Below, in pieces: positions 45,051 through 53,559 of a stretch of 64,000 nucleotides of DNA. The first letter of the stretch is position 1; every line of letters begins with the position of its first letter. The notes under the pieces were generated by a model. The model saw only the letters and a program-made list of their open reading frames with translations, was not told the DNA's origin and did no database searches. The DNA comes from an uncultured Ruminococcus sp. (GTDB lineage Bacteria > Bacillota > Clostridia > Oscillospirales > Acutalibacteraceae), in assembly GCA_902762375.1 (NCBI GenBank), contig CACWNY010000001.1, forward strand, positions 1 to 64,000. Direction: 5' to 3'. The position numbers and the translations under genes were made by a program.

Positions 45051-45844
45051 AAAGAAAAATGTCTGTCCCCTCAATAATTTATATTATAGTTGTTATGATT
45101 TTTCTGTATCTGCCGATATTTGTGCTGATACTGTATTCGTTCAATGACGGTAAAACTTCTGTCTGGAAAGGCTTTACCTTAAGATGGTATTCGGAACTGT
45201 TCAACAGTGTACCTATCATGACTTCACTGAAAAATACCATCATTATTGCCATACTTGCGTCAGTTATTTCGACCGTACTTGGCACATTGGCATCTGTGGG
45301 AATATTCAACATGAAAAATCCTTTGCGAAGTATTGTTACCAATGTTTCCAATGTACCCATTATCAACCCTGAAATTGTAACAGGTGTATCTTTTATGTTG
45401 CTGTTTGTATTTGTGGGAAACCTGTTTAATTTTGAAATGGGCTTTGGTACAGTTCTGATAGCACATATCAGTTTTTGTACACCGTATGTTATTCTCAATG
45501 TCATGCCAAAGCTCCGACAGATGGATTACAGTATATACGAAGCTGCTTTGGACTTAGGTTGTAACGAAAGACAAGCCTTTTTCAAGACAGTTATCCCTGA
45601 AATCATGCCGGGAGTGATTTCAGGGCTGTTAATGTCTTTTACTTATTCTCTTGACGATTTTGTCATTACCTATTTTACACGAGGGGCAAAATTCCAGACA
45701 CTTCCTATTGAAATTTATACCATGCTCAAAAGAAGAATTTCCCCGACAATAAACGCTCTTTCCACATTGCTTTTTGTTATCACCATTACCATTTTAATCA
45801 TCGTCAATATTCGTGAGGCAAAAACAGAAGAAACACACAGTTAA
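45047..45844 (+). CDS. potC: Spermidine/putrescine ABC transporter permease PotC
   Basis: This is the second membrane subunit, 265 residues and about six transmembrane segments. The EAA loop appears as YEAALDLGCNERQAFFKTVI near residue 163. SLDDFVITYFTRGA near residue 200 is characteristic of PotC. It starts in a 4-base overlap with potB. The stop TAA is followed at once by repeat copy 19, which separates potC from potD. Confidence 0.93.
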   Translation: MKRKMSVPSIIYIIVVMIFLYLPIFVLILYSFNDGKTSVWKGFTLRWYSELFNSVPIMTSLKNTIIIAILASVISTVLGTLASVGIFNMKNPLRSIVTNVSNVPIINPEIVTGVSFMLLFVFVGNLFNFEMGFGTVLIAHISFCTPYVILNVMPKLRQMDYSIYEAALDLGCNERQAFFKTVIPEIMPGVISGLLMSFTYSLDDFVITYFTRGAKFQTLPIEIYTMLKRRISPTINALSTLLFVITITILIIVNIREAKTEETHS

Positions 45845-46108
45845 AGGGCGGTTAAGGGCGTTGCTCTTAACAATCCTATCAGGGGCTTTGCCCCTGAACC
45901 CCACAAACTTTTTGAAAAAAGTTTGACAAAAACTTTCAAGATTTACTCAAATCCAGATTATTTATCAAAGTGTCAGCTATGACAATTAAAAGTTTTTTGT
46001 CCACTTTTGGGGGAAAAGTGGGCGGGGTTAAGGGGCGGCAGCCCCTTAGCAGGATTTTCAAGGGTGGCAGCCCTTGAAACGGGATTTTTAAGGGCGGTAG
46101 CCCTTAAA
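45845..46108. repeat. Modular hairpin repeat, copy 19 (inverted dimer inside the pot operon)
   Basis: It has a forward S1 (degraded)-S2-S3 (CAAAC) arm, a diverged core that lacks CCGAACGAAGTGAGCC, and a reverse S3-S2-S1-S1 arm. The third stem is AAGGGT/AGCCCTT, a G-U intermediate between the two compensated forms. It lies between potC and potD. Confidence 0.9.
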
Positions 46109-46128
46109 CTGAAAGGAGTTTGTTTGCA

Positions 46129-47196
46129 ATGAAAAAATTTATCAGTGTTTTGATGAGTGCCTTAATTGTCGGCACAAGTGTGTTTATGTTGTCAGGCTGT
46201 GGCAACGGCGAAAAACAACAGGAACTGAATGTCTTTAACTGGGGAGAGTATATCTCCAACGGTGAGGACGGTACGATTGACACTATCCGTGAGTTTGAAA
46301 ACAGATACAATGTCAAAGTCAATTACACCAACTATGAATCCAACGAAGAAATGTACAATCTCATCAAAGAAAGTAACTCCAGTTACGATGTTATTGTACC
46401 ATCTGACTACATGATAAGCAAACTTATCAAAGAAGATATGCTGGAGAAAATCAACTTTGACAATGTTCCTAACTTTGCCAACATCATGGAAAAATACAAA
46501 AAGACCGACTTTGACCCTACAGGAGAATATTCTGTACCGTATGACTGGGGCGTTGTTGCATTAGTATACAATAAGACTATGGTAAAAGAAAAACCGAAGA
46601 GTTTCAGTGTACTTTGGGACAAACAGTACAGCGGAAATATCTTAATGTTCAACAATTCCAGAGATGCTATGGCAATCGCTATGCGTCTGAAAGGTATCAA
46701 TCCGACCGAAATTACCAAAAAGGATATTGATGTAGCATCGGCTTACCTTAAAGAACAGAAACCTTTGCTGAAAAAATATGTCATGGACCAGGTATTCACC
46801 GAAATGGAAGGTGACCAGGCAGCAATGGCACCGTATTATGCAGGTGATGTTGCGGTAATGATGTCCAATAACGAAAATCTTGACTATATGTTACCTGAAG
46901 AGGGGTCTAACTGGTTTATGGATTCCATGTGTATTCCAAAAACTACTCAGAATAAAGAACTTGCCGAAAAATTCATCAACTTTATGCTTGAACCTGAAAT
47001 CGGCAAGGCTAACATCGAATATCTAGGCTATTCCACACCTAACCAGAAAGTCTATGATTTGCTTGATGAAGATGTCAAAAATAATGAACTCAACTATCCT
47101 AAAGAAGAATATCTCAAAAAATGCTATACTTTCTCTGATTTACCGCAAGATGTCTATGATTATATGCAGGAAGAATTTCTGAAAGTGCAGGCGTAG
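46129..47196 (+). CDS. potD: Spermidine/putrescine-binding lipoprotein PotD
   Basis: The extracellular polyamine-binding component, 355 residues. A lipoprotein signal peptide (MKKFISVLMSALIVGTSVF) ends in the lipobox LSGC. The mature protein begins with LNVFNWGEYIS, a hallmark of PotD/PotF-type proteins, followed by SYDVIVPSDYMISKL and VPYDWGVVALVYNK. Later AMAPYYAGDVAVMMS and FINFMLEPE are typical. ATG 46129 is supported by GAAAGGAG (46111-46118). A terminator follows at 47211-47251. It probably belongs to the pot transcript despite repeat copy 19. Confidence 0.95.
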   Translation: MKKFISVLMSALIVGTSVFMLSGCGNGEKQQELNVFNWGEYISNGEDGTIDTIREFENRYNVKVNYTNYESNEEMYNLIKESNSSYDVIVPSDYMISKLIKEDMLEKINFDNVPNFANIMEKYKKTDFDPTGEYSVPYDWGVVALVYNKTMVKEKPKSFSVLWDKQYSGNILMFNNSRDAMAIAMRLKGINPTEITKKDIDVASAYLKEQKPLLKKYVMDQVFTEMEGDQAAMAPYYAGDVAVMMSNNENLDYMLPEEGSNWFMDSMCIPKTTQNKELAEKFINFMLEPEIGKANIEYLGYSTPNQKVYDLLDEDVKNNELNYPKEEYLKKCYTFSDLPQDVYDYMQEEFLKVQA

Positions 47197-47210
47197 TCTT
47201 TTCTTACAAA

Positions 47211-47251
47211 AAACAAACGCAGAGCGTAAAAACTCTTGCGTTTGTTTTTTT
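47211..47251 (+). terminator. Intrinsic terminator after potD
   Basis: CAAACGCAGAG and CTCTTGCGTTTG pair with one bulge around an 8-base loop, followed by TTTTTTT. It is a well-formed Rho-independent terminator 15 bases after the stop. Confidence 0.9.
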
Positions 47252-47443
47252 CAGTAAATGTTTTCTATAAATTTTGACAGATGACAATTATTATAATGTT
47301 CTCATGAATATATTAACATTTTCTGAACATTTTGATTTACGGAAATATTCTGACATGGTTGTAATTGACTTTGAAGGGAGATTATGATAAAATTGCCATA
47401 ATAAGAATGAATATAATGAAGATATTAGGAGATTTTTTGAATT

Positions 47444-48655
47444 ATGAGAACAATTCCTTTTTCTCCGCCTGATATAACGGAATCAGAGATAGAGGCAGTG
47501 GCGGAAACATTGCGTTCGGGGTGGATAACCACAGGACCGAAAACGAAAGAGTTTGAAAAAAAGGTTGCTGAATTTCTTGGAACGAAAAAGGCAGTAGCAT
47601 TAGGGTCATGTACGGCGGCACTGGAACTGACATTAAGAATATTAGGTATCGGTGAAGGTGATGAAGTCATCGTATCAGCATATACCTATACAGCAAGTGC
47701 GGCGTGTATTGCCCATACGGGAGCAAAAATTGTCATGGTAGATACAGCTCCTGAATCGTTTTTGATAGACCCTGACGAAGTAGCCAAAGCCATTACGCCC
47801 AGAACAAAAGCGGTCATTCCCGTAGACATTGCGGGGAAGATGTGCGATTATAGAGATATTCTCAAAGTGGTTGAGAGTAAAAAAGCCCTGTTCACGCCTA
47901 AAAATGATATTCAAAGACTTTTCGGAAGAGTGATTGTTGTAGCGGATTCGGCACACGGATTTGGGTCGAGCCAGCATGGAATTATGAGCGGTCGTATGGC
48001 AGATTTTACGGCTTTTTCTTTACACGCTGTCAAGACTATTACATCAGCCGAAGGCGGTATTGCCACATGGAAAACCAAAGAAGGTCTTGATGATGAATGG
48101 TTGTACAAACAGTATATGTTGTATTCTTTGCACGGTCAGACAAAAGACGCTTTACACAAAACCTATGCAGGTGCATGGGAATATGATATTGTTATTCCGG
48201 GATATAAATGTAATATGACAGATATTCAGGCAGCGATTGCCTTAGTGCAACTGCGACGCTTTAAAGAAATTCAGGGCAGACGGCGTGACATTATCAAGAT
48301 GTACGATAAAGCAATGGACGAAATGGGAGTAGGATATCTTCACCATGTCAATAACGATTTCGTCACCAGTTGTCACATTTATCTGACAAGGGTCAATGGT
48401 ATAGGACACAAAGAACGCAATGAAATCATTGACAGAATGGCAGATAAAGGTGTTGCCTGTAATGTGCATTTCAAACCGTTGCCTATGATGACGGCTTACA
48501 AAGATATGGGATTTGATATTAACGATTATCCTAATGCGTATGCTCATTACAAAAACGAAATCACCTTACCGTTGCATACCAAATTATCCGATGATGATGT
48601 CAAGTATGTTATCGACTGTTACAGAGCAGTGCTGACAGATTTACATTTAATCTAA
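47444..48655 (+). CDS. DegT/DnrJ/EryC1-type aminotransferase
   Basis: This PLP-dependent sugar aminotransferase-like enzyme has 403 residues. It begins with IPFSPPDITESEIEAVAETL, has GWITTGPKTKEFE and LGSCTAALELTL (cofactor phosphate), DSAHGFGS (cofactor-contacting Asp) and the Schiff-base Lys in FSLHAVKTITSAEGG. Family members transaminate keto-sugars for surface polysaccharides or antibiotics. Here it stands apart from the polysaccharide cluster, so the substrate is open. AGGAG lies 12 bases upstream, slightly far. No terminator lies directly after it, only repeat copy 20. Confidence 0.9.
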   Translation: MRTIPFSPPDITESEIEAVAETLRSGWITTGPKTKEFEKKVAEFLGTKKAVALGSCTAALELTLRILGIGEGDEVIVSAYTYTASAACIAHTGAKIVMVDTAPESFLIDPDEVAKAITPRTKAVIPVDIAGKMCDYRDILKVVESKKALFTPKNDIQRLFGRVIVVADSAHGFGSSQHGIMSGRMADFTAFSLHAVKTITSAEGGIATWKTKEGLDDEWLYKQYMLYSLHGQTKDALHKTYAGAWEYDIVIPGYKCNMTDIQAAIALVQLRRFKEIQGRRRDIIKMYDKAMDEMGVGYLHHVNNDFVTSCHIYLTRVNGIGHKERNEIIDRMADKGVACNVHFKPLPMMTAYKDMGFDINDYPNAYAHYKNEITLPLHTKLSDDDVKYVIDCYRAVLTDLHLI

Positions 48656-48663
48656 TTATGGCG

Positions 48664-48758
48664 GTGACAATTAAAAACTTTTGGTCAAACTTTTTTTCAA
48701 AAAAGTTTGGCAGAATTGTTAAGGGTGGCAGCTCTTAACACAGGATTTTAAAGGGTGC
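48664..48758 (-). repeat. Modular hairpin repeat, copy 20 (short reverse copy)
   Basis: It has the tail, a CAAAC-type S3 and one GTTAAGGGT/GCTCTTAAC stem, with no S2. It is more divergent than most copies. In 48656-48969 the rest is the pgk promoter and leader. Confidence 0.78.
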
Positions 48759-48825
48759 TTTATTTGTCGGGATTTGTTGAGAATAATAATTTTTTTGTTT
48801 TATACAATAAATTAGGGAATAACTC

Positions 48826-48936
48826 TTGAAAATTATGGGAAATTATTATAAAATAGAGGTTGTACAAAGTAAATCTGCGAATTAGCGGAAAACTTTTACT
48901 TTATCTGTTTTTGTACCCGTACTTTTTTACGGTACA
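48826..48936 (+). promoter_or_regulatory. pgk: pgk promoter and structured leader
   Basis: TTGAAA (48826-48831), a 17-base spacer and TAAAAT (48849-48854) form a good promoter. The transcript leader of about 110 bases can fold AAAGTAAA (48866) with TTTACTTT (48895), and TTGTACC (48911) with GGTACAA (48930) just before the ribosome site. A second TTGTAC at 48860 could compete for the same GTACAA. Confidence 0.65.
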
Positions 48937-48969
48937 ATTAAAAATATTTTCTGAAAGGAAGTTTTTTCA

Positions 48970-50184
48970 ATGGGATTTTTAGACAAAGTTACAGTTGATG
49001 ACCTCAATGTAAAAGGAAAGAAAGTACTTGTCCGTTGTGATTTCAATGTACCGCTCAAAGACGGCGTTATCACCAACGACAACAGAATTACAGCAGCATT
49101 ACCCACAATCAAGAAATTGGTTGATGACGGCGGTAAAGTTATTTTGTGTTCCCATCTTGGCAAGCCGAAGAACGGTGCAGAAGCTAAATTCTCACTTGCC
49201 CCTGTAGCGGTAAGACTGGGTGAATTGCTTGGTAAAGAAGTTGTATTTGCTGATGATGACGAAGTAGTCGGCGAAAACGCAAAGAAAGCCGTTGCTGAAA
49301 TGAAAGACGGCGATGTTGTTTTATTACAGAACACTCGTTTCCGCAAAGAAGAAACCAAAAATATCGAAGCATTCAGTAAAGAACTTGCTTCACTTGCTGA
49401 TGTATTCGTCATGGACGCTTTCGGTTCATCACATAGAGCTCACTGTTCAACAGTAGGTGTTACCGACTATCTGAACGAAACAGCTGTTGGTTATCTCATG
49501 CAGAAAGAAATCAACTATCTTGGCAACGCAGTAGAACAGCCTGTAAGACCTTTTGTTGCTATTCTTGGTGGTGCAAAAGTTGCGGATAAACTCAATGTTA
49601 TCTCCAATCTGCTTGAGAAGTGCGACACACTGATTATCGGTGGTGGTATGGCTTACACATTCCTGAAAGCACAGGGTCTTGAAGTTGGAAACTCTCTTGT
49701 TGACGACAGCAAAATTGACTACTGTAAAGAAATGATGGAAAAAGCAGAAAAACTCGGTAAAAAACTTTTACTTCCTGTTGATACAATGGTAGCTGATTCA
49801 TTCCCTAATCCTATTGACGCTGAAATTACTGTAGAATGTGTAGATGTTACCGCAATTCCCGCTGATAAAGAGGGTCTGGACATCGGCACAAAGACACAGG
49901 AACTCTTTGCGGACGCTGTAAAATCCGCTAAGACAGTTGTCTGGAATGGACCTATGGGTGTATTTGAAAATCCTATTCTGGCAAAGGGAACAATCGCCGT
50001 AGCGAAAGCACTTGCTGAAACAGATGCTACAACCATTATCGGTGGTGGAGATTCTGCAGCGGCTGTTATTCAGCTTGGATTTGCTGACAAGATGAGCCAC
50101 ATTTCTACAGGTGGCGGAGCTTCTCTTGAATATCTTGAAGGCAAAGTACTTCCTGGTATTGCCGCTATTGCTGATAAGAAATAA
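48970..50184 (+). CDS. pgk: Phosphoglycerate kinase
   Basis: The glycolytic enzyme makes ATP from 1,3-bisphosphoglycerate. The 404 residues are usual. The N-terminus [16 protein letters not shown] is the family signature. [16 protein letters not shown] and [12 protein letters not shown] follow, and the nucleotide-binding WNGPMGVFE and [10 protein letters not shown] lie near the C-terminus. GAAAGGAAG precedes the ATG. It heads the run pgk-tpiA-pyrE-gpmI, although a stem-loop and repeat copy 21 separate it from tpiA. No gap or eno gene is in the window. Confidence 0.97.
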   Translation: MGFLDKVTVDDLNVKGKKVLVRCDFNVPLKDGVITNDNRITAALPTIKKLVDDGGKVILCSHLGKPKNGAEAKFSLAPVAVRLGELLGKEVVFADDDEVVGENAKKAVAEMKDGDVVLLQNTRFRKEETKNIEAFSKELASLADVFVMDAFGSSHRAHCSTVGVTDYLNETAVGYLMQKEINYLGNAVEQPVRPFVAILGGAKVADKLNVISNLLEKCDTLIIGGGMAYTFLKAQGLEVGNSLVDDSKIDYCKEMMEKAEKLGKKLLLPVDTMVADSFPNPIDAEITVECVDVTAIPADKEGLDIGTKTQELFADAVKSAKTVVWNGPMGVFENPILAKGTIAVAKALAETDATTIIGGGDSAAAVIQLGFADKMSHISTGGGASLEYLEGKVLPGIAAIADKK

Positions 50185-50198
50185 TCTGGTAAAAAGTC

Positions 50199-50225
50199 AG
50201 GGACGGATATTTTTTGTCCGTCCCT
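50199..50225 (+). terminator. Stem-loop after pgk
   Basis: AGGGACGGA and TCCGTCCCT form a perfect 9-bp stem around a 9-base T-rich loop, 14 bases after the pgk stop. It is followed by TAATT, not a T run, so it may attenuate or stabilise the transcript. Confidence 0.65.
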
Positions 50226-50236
50226 TAATTACAATG

Positions 50237-50412
50237 TGGGGCGTTGCCTTGTGAGGGGCGTTGCCCCTCAACCCCATCAGGGGCGTTGCCCCTGAACCCC
50301 ACGAACTTTTTGAAAAAAGTTCGACAAAAACTTTCAAGGCTCACTTCGTTGCGGGATTTTTAAGGGCGGCAGCCCTTAAATCAGGGGTTCGGGGAGGAAC
50401 TTCCCCGACAGG
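50237..50412. repeat. Modular hairpin repeat, copy 21 (rearranged)
   Basis: It has two successive S2 stems (GAGGGGC/GCCCCTC, then CAGGGGC/GCCCCTG), CGAAC-type S3, a truncated core GGCTCACTTCGTT, a reverse S1 and an extra GGGGAGG/TTCCCC stem. The two adjacent S2 stems differ only by a compensated outer pair. Confidence 0.87.
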
Positions 50413-50445
50413 ATAACCCCTGAACAAGAGAAAGGAATGTTTATT

Positions 50446-51213
50446 ATGAATAAAAAACTCAGAAAAGCTGTTATTGCAGGTAACTGGAAAATGAATAAAA
50501 CACCATCAGAAGCAAAAGTACTTCTGGAAGAAATGATACCGTTGGTAAAAGACGCAGACTGTGAAGTTATCGCTTGCGTACCTTATGTTGACATCTGTAC
50601 CGCTGTTGATACTGTAAAAGGAACAAACATTAAAATTGGTGCTGAAAACTGTCACTGGGAAGAAAAAGGTGCTTTCACAGGCGAAATTTCTACAGGTATG
50701 CTTAAAGAACTCGGTGTAGAATATGTTGTACTCGGTCACAGCGAAAGAAGACAGTATTTCGGCGAAACAGACGAAACCGTAAACAAGAGAACAAAAGCTG
50801 TTTTGAAAGCAGGCTTGAAACCCATTGTATGTGTTGGCGAACTCCTTTGGGAACGCAAATGCAACATCACAGAAGAAGTTGTCGCAAGACAGATTAAATT
50901 AGATTTGTTTGATGTTTCGGCAGAAGATGTTAAGAATGTTATCATTGCTTACGAACCTGTATGGGCAATCGGCACAGGCATGACCGCTACTGACGAACAG
51001 GCAGAAGAAGTTTGTGCCTTAATCAGAGATACACTGGCAAAACTCTATGGACAAGAAATTGCTGACGGTATTACCATTCAGTACGGCGGTTCAATGAACG
51101 ATGGAAATGCAGAAGCACTCCTTTCCAAAGAAAATGTAGACGGTGGTCTTATTGGTGGTGCGTCACTGATAGCGACTAAATTTGCAAGTATCGTCAGTGC
51201 AGCAAGCAAATAA
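50446..51213 (+). CDS. tpiA: Triosephosphate isomerase
   Basis: It interconverts dihydroxyacetone phosphate and glyceraldehyde-3-phosphate. About 255 residues, normal length. AGNWKMNKT holds the active-site Asn and Lys, LGHSERRQYF the catalytic His, and AYEPVWAIGTG the catalytic Glu and flexible loop. QYGGSMNDGNAEALL is the phosphate-binding region. ATG 50446 is preceded by AAAGGA, and an in-frame start 9 bases earlier is less likely. It is followed 24 bases later by pyrE and then gpmI. Confidence 0.97.
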   Translation: MNKKLRKAVIAGNWKMNKTPSEAKVLLEEMIPLVKDADCEVIACVPYVDICTAVDTVKGTNIKIGAENCHWEEKGAFTGEISTGMLKELGVEYVVLGHSERRQYFGETDETVNKRTKAVLKAGLKPIVCVGELLWERKCNITEEVVARQIKLDLFDVSAEDVKNVIIAYEPVWAIGTGMTATDEQAEEVCALIRDTLAKLYGQEIADGITIQYGGSMNDGNAEALLSKENVDGGLIGGASLIATKFASIVSAASK

Positions 51214-51237
51214 TTTCTTAACGGAGTGTTTTTTAAT

Positions 51238-51768
51238 ATGACAAAATCAGAAGTTGCTAAAAAAATATACGAACTTTCTCATATTACAGGAGAATTTCTT
51301 TTAAGGTCGGGACAGATTTCGAATGAATATTTTGACAAGTATCTGTTTGAAGCCAATCCCATTGTGCTGAAAGAAATTGCCAAAATCATGTCTGAACTTA
51401 TCCCCGAAGGTACAGAAGTTCTGGCAGGTCTGGAAATGGGAGGTATTCCTGTTGTGACAGCCATTTCAGCCAACACAGGTATGCCTGCTGCTTTCGTCAG
51501 AAAAAAGGCAAAAGAATACGGTACTTGCAAACTTGCCGAAGGTACAGATGTTACAGGTAAGCGTGTTCTGATAATCGAAGATGTTGTCACCACAGGTGGA
51601 GCTATCATCAAAGGTGCGGAAGAACTCAGAAAAAAGGGTGCTATCATTGACAGCGTACTTTGTGTCATTCAGAGAGCCGACAAAGCTACCGATATCCTTG
51701 CTGAAGCAGGACTGAAACTCATTCCCGCATTTACGATGGACTACATCAAAGAACAGGTCGGGGAATAA
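51238..51768 (+). CDS. pyrE: Orotate phosphoribosyltransferase
   Basis: The pyrimidine synthesis enzyme joins orotate and PRPP to form OMP. It has 176 residues. The PRPP-binding motif VLIIEDVVTTGGAIIKGAEE is clear near residue 110, and AAFVRKKAKEYG and GEFLLRSGQISNEYFDKY fit the family. ATG 51238 follows CGGAG, and a frame 12 bases earlier has no support. The gene is embedded between tpiA and gpmI with short spacings (24 and 18 bases), which is unusual for a pyrimidine gene. Another phosphoribosyltransferase activity cannot be excluded by eye. Confidence 0.92.
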   Translation: MTKSEVAKKIYELSHITGEFLLRSGQISNEYFDKYLFEANPIVLKEIAKIMSELIPEGTEVLAGLEMGGIPVVTAISANTGMPAAFVRKKAKEYGTCKLAEGTDVTGKRVLIIEDVVTTGGAIIKGAEELRKKGAIIDSVLCVIQRADKATDILAEAGLKLIPAFTMDYIKEQVGE

Positions 51769-51786
51769 CGGTCTAGGAGGTTTGAA

Positions 51787-53313
51787 ATGATGAAGAAACC
51801 TACAGTTTTAATTATTATGGACGGTTACGGAATTGCCCCTGCCACAAGCGGTAATGCAGTAACCACAGCGAAAAAGCCTAACTTAGATAAATTCTTTTCC
51901 GAAAATCCCTATACAACCATAGGAGCATCAGGACTTGCAGTAGGTTTGCCTGACGGTCAGATGGGTAACAGTGAAGTAGGTCACACCAACATGGGTGCAG
52001 GAAGAATTGTTTATCAGGATTTGACAAGAATTACCAAAGCTATTCAGGACGGCGAATTTGATACCAATGAAGTTTTGTTGAGTGCTATCGAAAATGTCAA
52101 GAAGAACAATTCCGCATTGCACATTATGGGACTTACCTCTGATGGTGGTGTACACAGTTTCAACGGTCATCTGTATGCTTTGCTTTCTCTTGCGAAAAAG
52201 CAAGGGGTTGAAAAAGTATTCTACCATGCTTTTATGGACGGTCGTGATGTTCCGCCCACAAGCGGTAAAGACTATATTGCCGAATGTCTGGATAAAATGA
52301 AAGAAATCGGAGTAGGAAAGATTGCTACCGTTGAGGGCAGATATTACGCTATGGACAGAGATACCAACTGGGATAGAGTAGAAAAAGCCTATTCTGCGAT
52401 GGTCTATGGTGAAGGAAATCATTCTTGTTGTGCGGTCAAGTGCATGGAAGATTCTTATGCTGACGGTGTAACTGATGAATTTGTCATTCCTACAGTAATT
52501 GACGGTGCTGAACCTATCAAAGCCAATGATTCTCTTGTATTTATCAATTTCCGTCCCGACCGTGCCAGAGAAATCACCAGAACTTTTGTTGACCCTGATT
52601 TCAAAGGGTTCGAAAGAAGAAACGGAATGTTCCCGTTATATTTTGTCTGCATGACAGAATATGATGCAACTATGCCCAATGTGGAAATTGCATTCAAATC
52701 ACAGGAACTGAACAATACATTCGGAGAATATCTTGCATCACTTGGAAAGACACAGCTTAGAATTGCCGAAACCGAAAAATATGCTCATGTCACCTTTTTC
52801 TTCAACGGCGGTATAGAAGCACCGTATGAGGGTGAGGACAGAGTGCTTGTTGCCTCTCCGAAAGTTGCTACTTACGATTTACAGCCCGAAATGAGTGCCT
52901 ATGAAGTTTGTGATAAAGTTGTCGAAAGAGTAAAAAGCGGTAAGTATGACGCTGTTATTCTTAACTTTGCCAACTGCGATATGGTAGGTCACACAGGCAT
53001 ATTCGATGCTGCGGTAAAAGCGGTAGAAGCTGTTGATGAATGTGTCGGCAGAGTAGTCAATGCGGTCAATGAGATGGGCGGTATCACCCTTATCACTGCT
53101 GACCATGGCAATGCTGATAAGATGGTCGATACAGACGGCAGTCCGTTTACCGCTCATACCACAAACCTTGTTCCGCTTTGCATTGTCGGTTACGACTGCA
53201 AACTGAAACAAGAAGGTGGAAAACTTTCTGATTTAGTTCCCACAATGTTACAGATGATGAACATTCCTCAACCTAAAGAAATGACAGGTCAAAGCCTGAT
53301 TATTAATGCGTAA
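51787..53313 (+). CDS. gpmI: 2,3-bisphosphoglycerate-independent phosphoglycerate mutase
   Basis: It converts 3-phosphoglycerate to 2-phosphoglycerate using two metal ions. The 508 residues are typical. VLIIMDGYGIAP starts the phosphatase-like domain. QMGNSEVGHTNMGAGR has the phosphoserine (NSEVGH). FINFRPDRAREITR and HVTFFFNGG follow, and the metal ligands lie in FANCDMVGHTG and TADHGNADKM. TAGGAGG sits upstream of two adjacent ATG codons. It is the last gene of the pgk-tpiA-pyrE-gpmI run. The TAA stop merges into an AATTACG-type repeat, and a terminator follows. Confidence 0.97.
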   Translation: MMKKPTVLIIMDGYGIAPATSGNAVTTAKKPNLDKFFSENPYTTIGASGLAVGLPDGQMGNSEVGHTNMGAGRIVYQDLTRITKAIQDGEFDTNEVLLSAIENVKKNNSALHIMGLTSDGGVHSFNGHLYALLSLAKKQGVEKVFYHAFMDGRDVPPTSGKDYIAECLDKMKEIGVGKIATVEGRYYAMDRDTNWDRVEKAYSAMVYGEGNHSCCAVKCMEDSYADGVTDEFVIPTVIDGAEPIKANDSLVFINFRPDRAREITRTFVDPDFKGFERRNGMFPLYFVCMTEYDATMPNVEIAFKSQELNNTFGEYLASLGKTQLRIAETEKYAHVTFFFNGGIEAPYEGEDRVLVASPKVATYDLQPEMSAYEVCDKVVERVKSGKYDAVILNFANCDMVGHTGIFDAAVKAVEAVDECVGRVVNAVNEMGGITLITADHGNADKMVDTDGSPFTAHTTNLVPLCIVGYDCKLKQEGGKLSDLVPTMLQMMNIPQPKEMTGQSLIINA

Positions 53314-53337
53314 TTTGTAATGCGTAATTCGTAATTA
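53312..53337 (-). repeat. AATTACG-type short repeat after gpmI
   Basis: This stretch (TAATGCGTAATTCGTAATTAA at its end) is the near-identical inverted counterpart of 42782-42806 in the potA leader. Both are runs of the heptamer AATTACG with GCATTACG variants. It contains the gpmI stop codon. Confidence 0.75.
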
Positions 53338-53345
53338 ATAAAATT

Positions 53346-53389
53346 TACCCCGTAGTTCAAAGACTGAACTATGGGGTATTGCTTTTTTA
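53346..53389. terminator. Intrinsic terminator after gpmI
   Basis: TACCCCGTAGTTCA pairs with TGAACTATGGGGTA around a 5-base loop, with one G-T pair, followed by TTGCTTTTTT. It is a strong terminator for the glycolytic run. Confidence 0.92.
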
Positions 53390-53412
53390 ATTGAAAACCA
53401 AAAGTGGGGCGG

Positions 53413-53553
53413 TGACAATTAAAAGTTTTTGTCCACTTTTTTCAAAAAGTGGGCGGGGTTAAGGGGCGGCAGCCCCTTAGCGGGATTTTAAAGGGCGGCA
53501 GCCCTTTAACGGATAAAAATTTCAAACAAAATTTGCGTAAGCAAATTTTGACA
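53413..53553 (-). repeat. Modular hairpin repeat, copy 22 (complete reverse monomer)
   Basis: It has tail, CCAC-type S3, S2, S1 and S0, all with perfect stems, ending 6 bases before the stop of the large LRR gene. It is one of the best-preserved single arms. Confidence 0.92.
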
Positions 53554-53559
53554 TATAAA

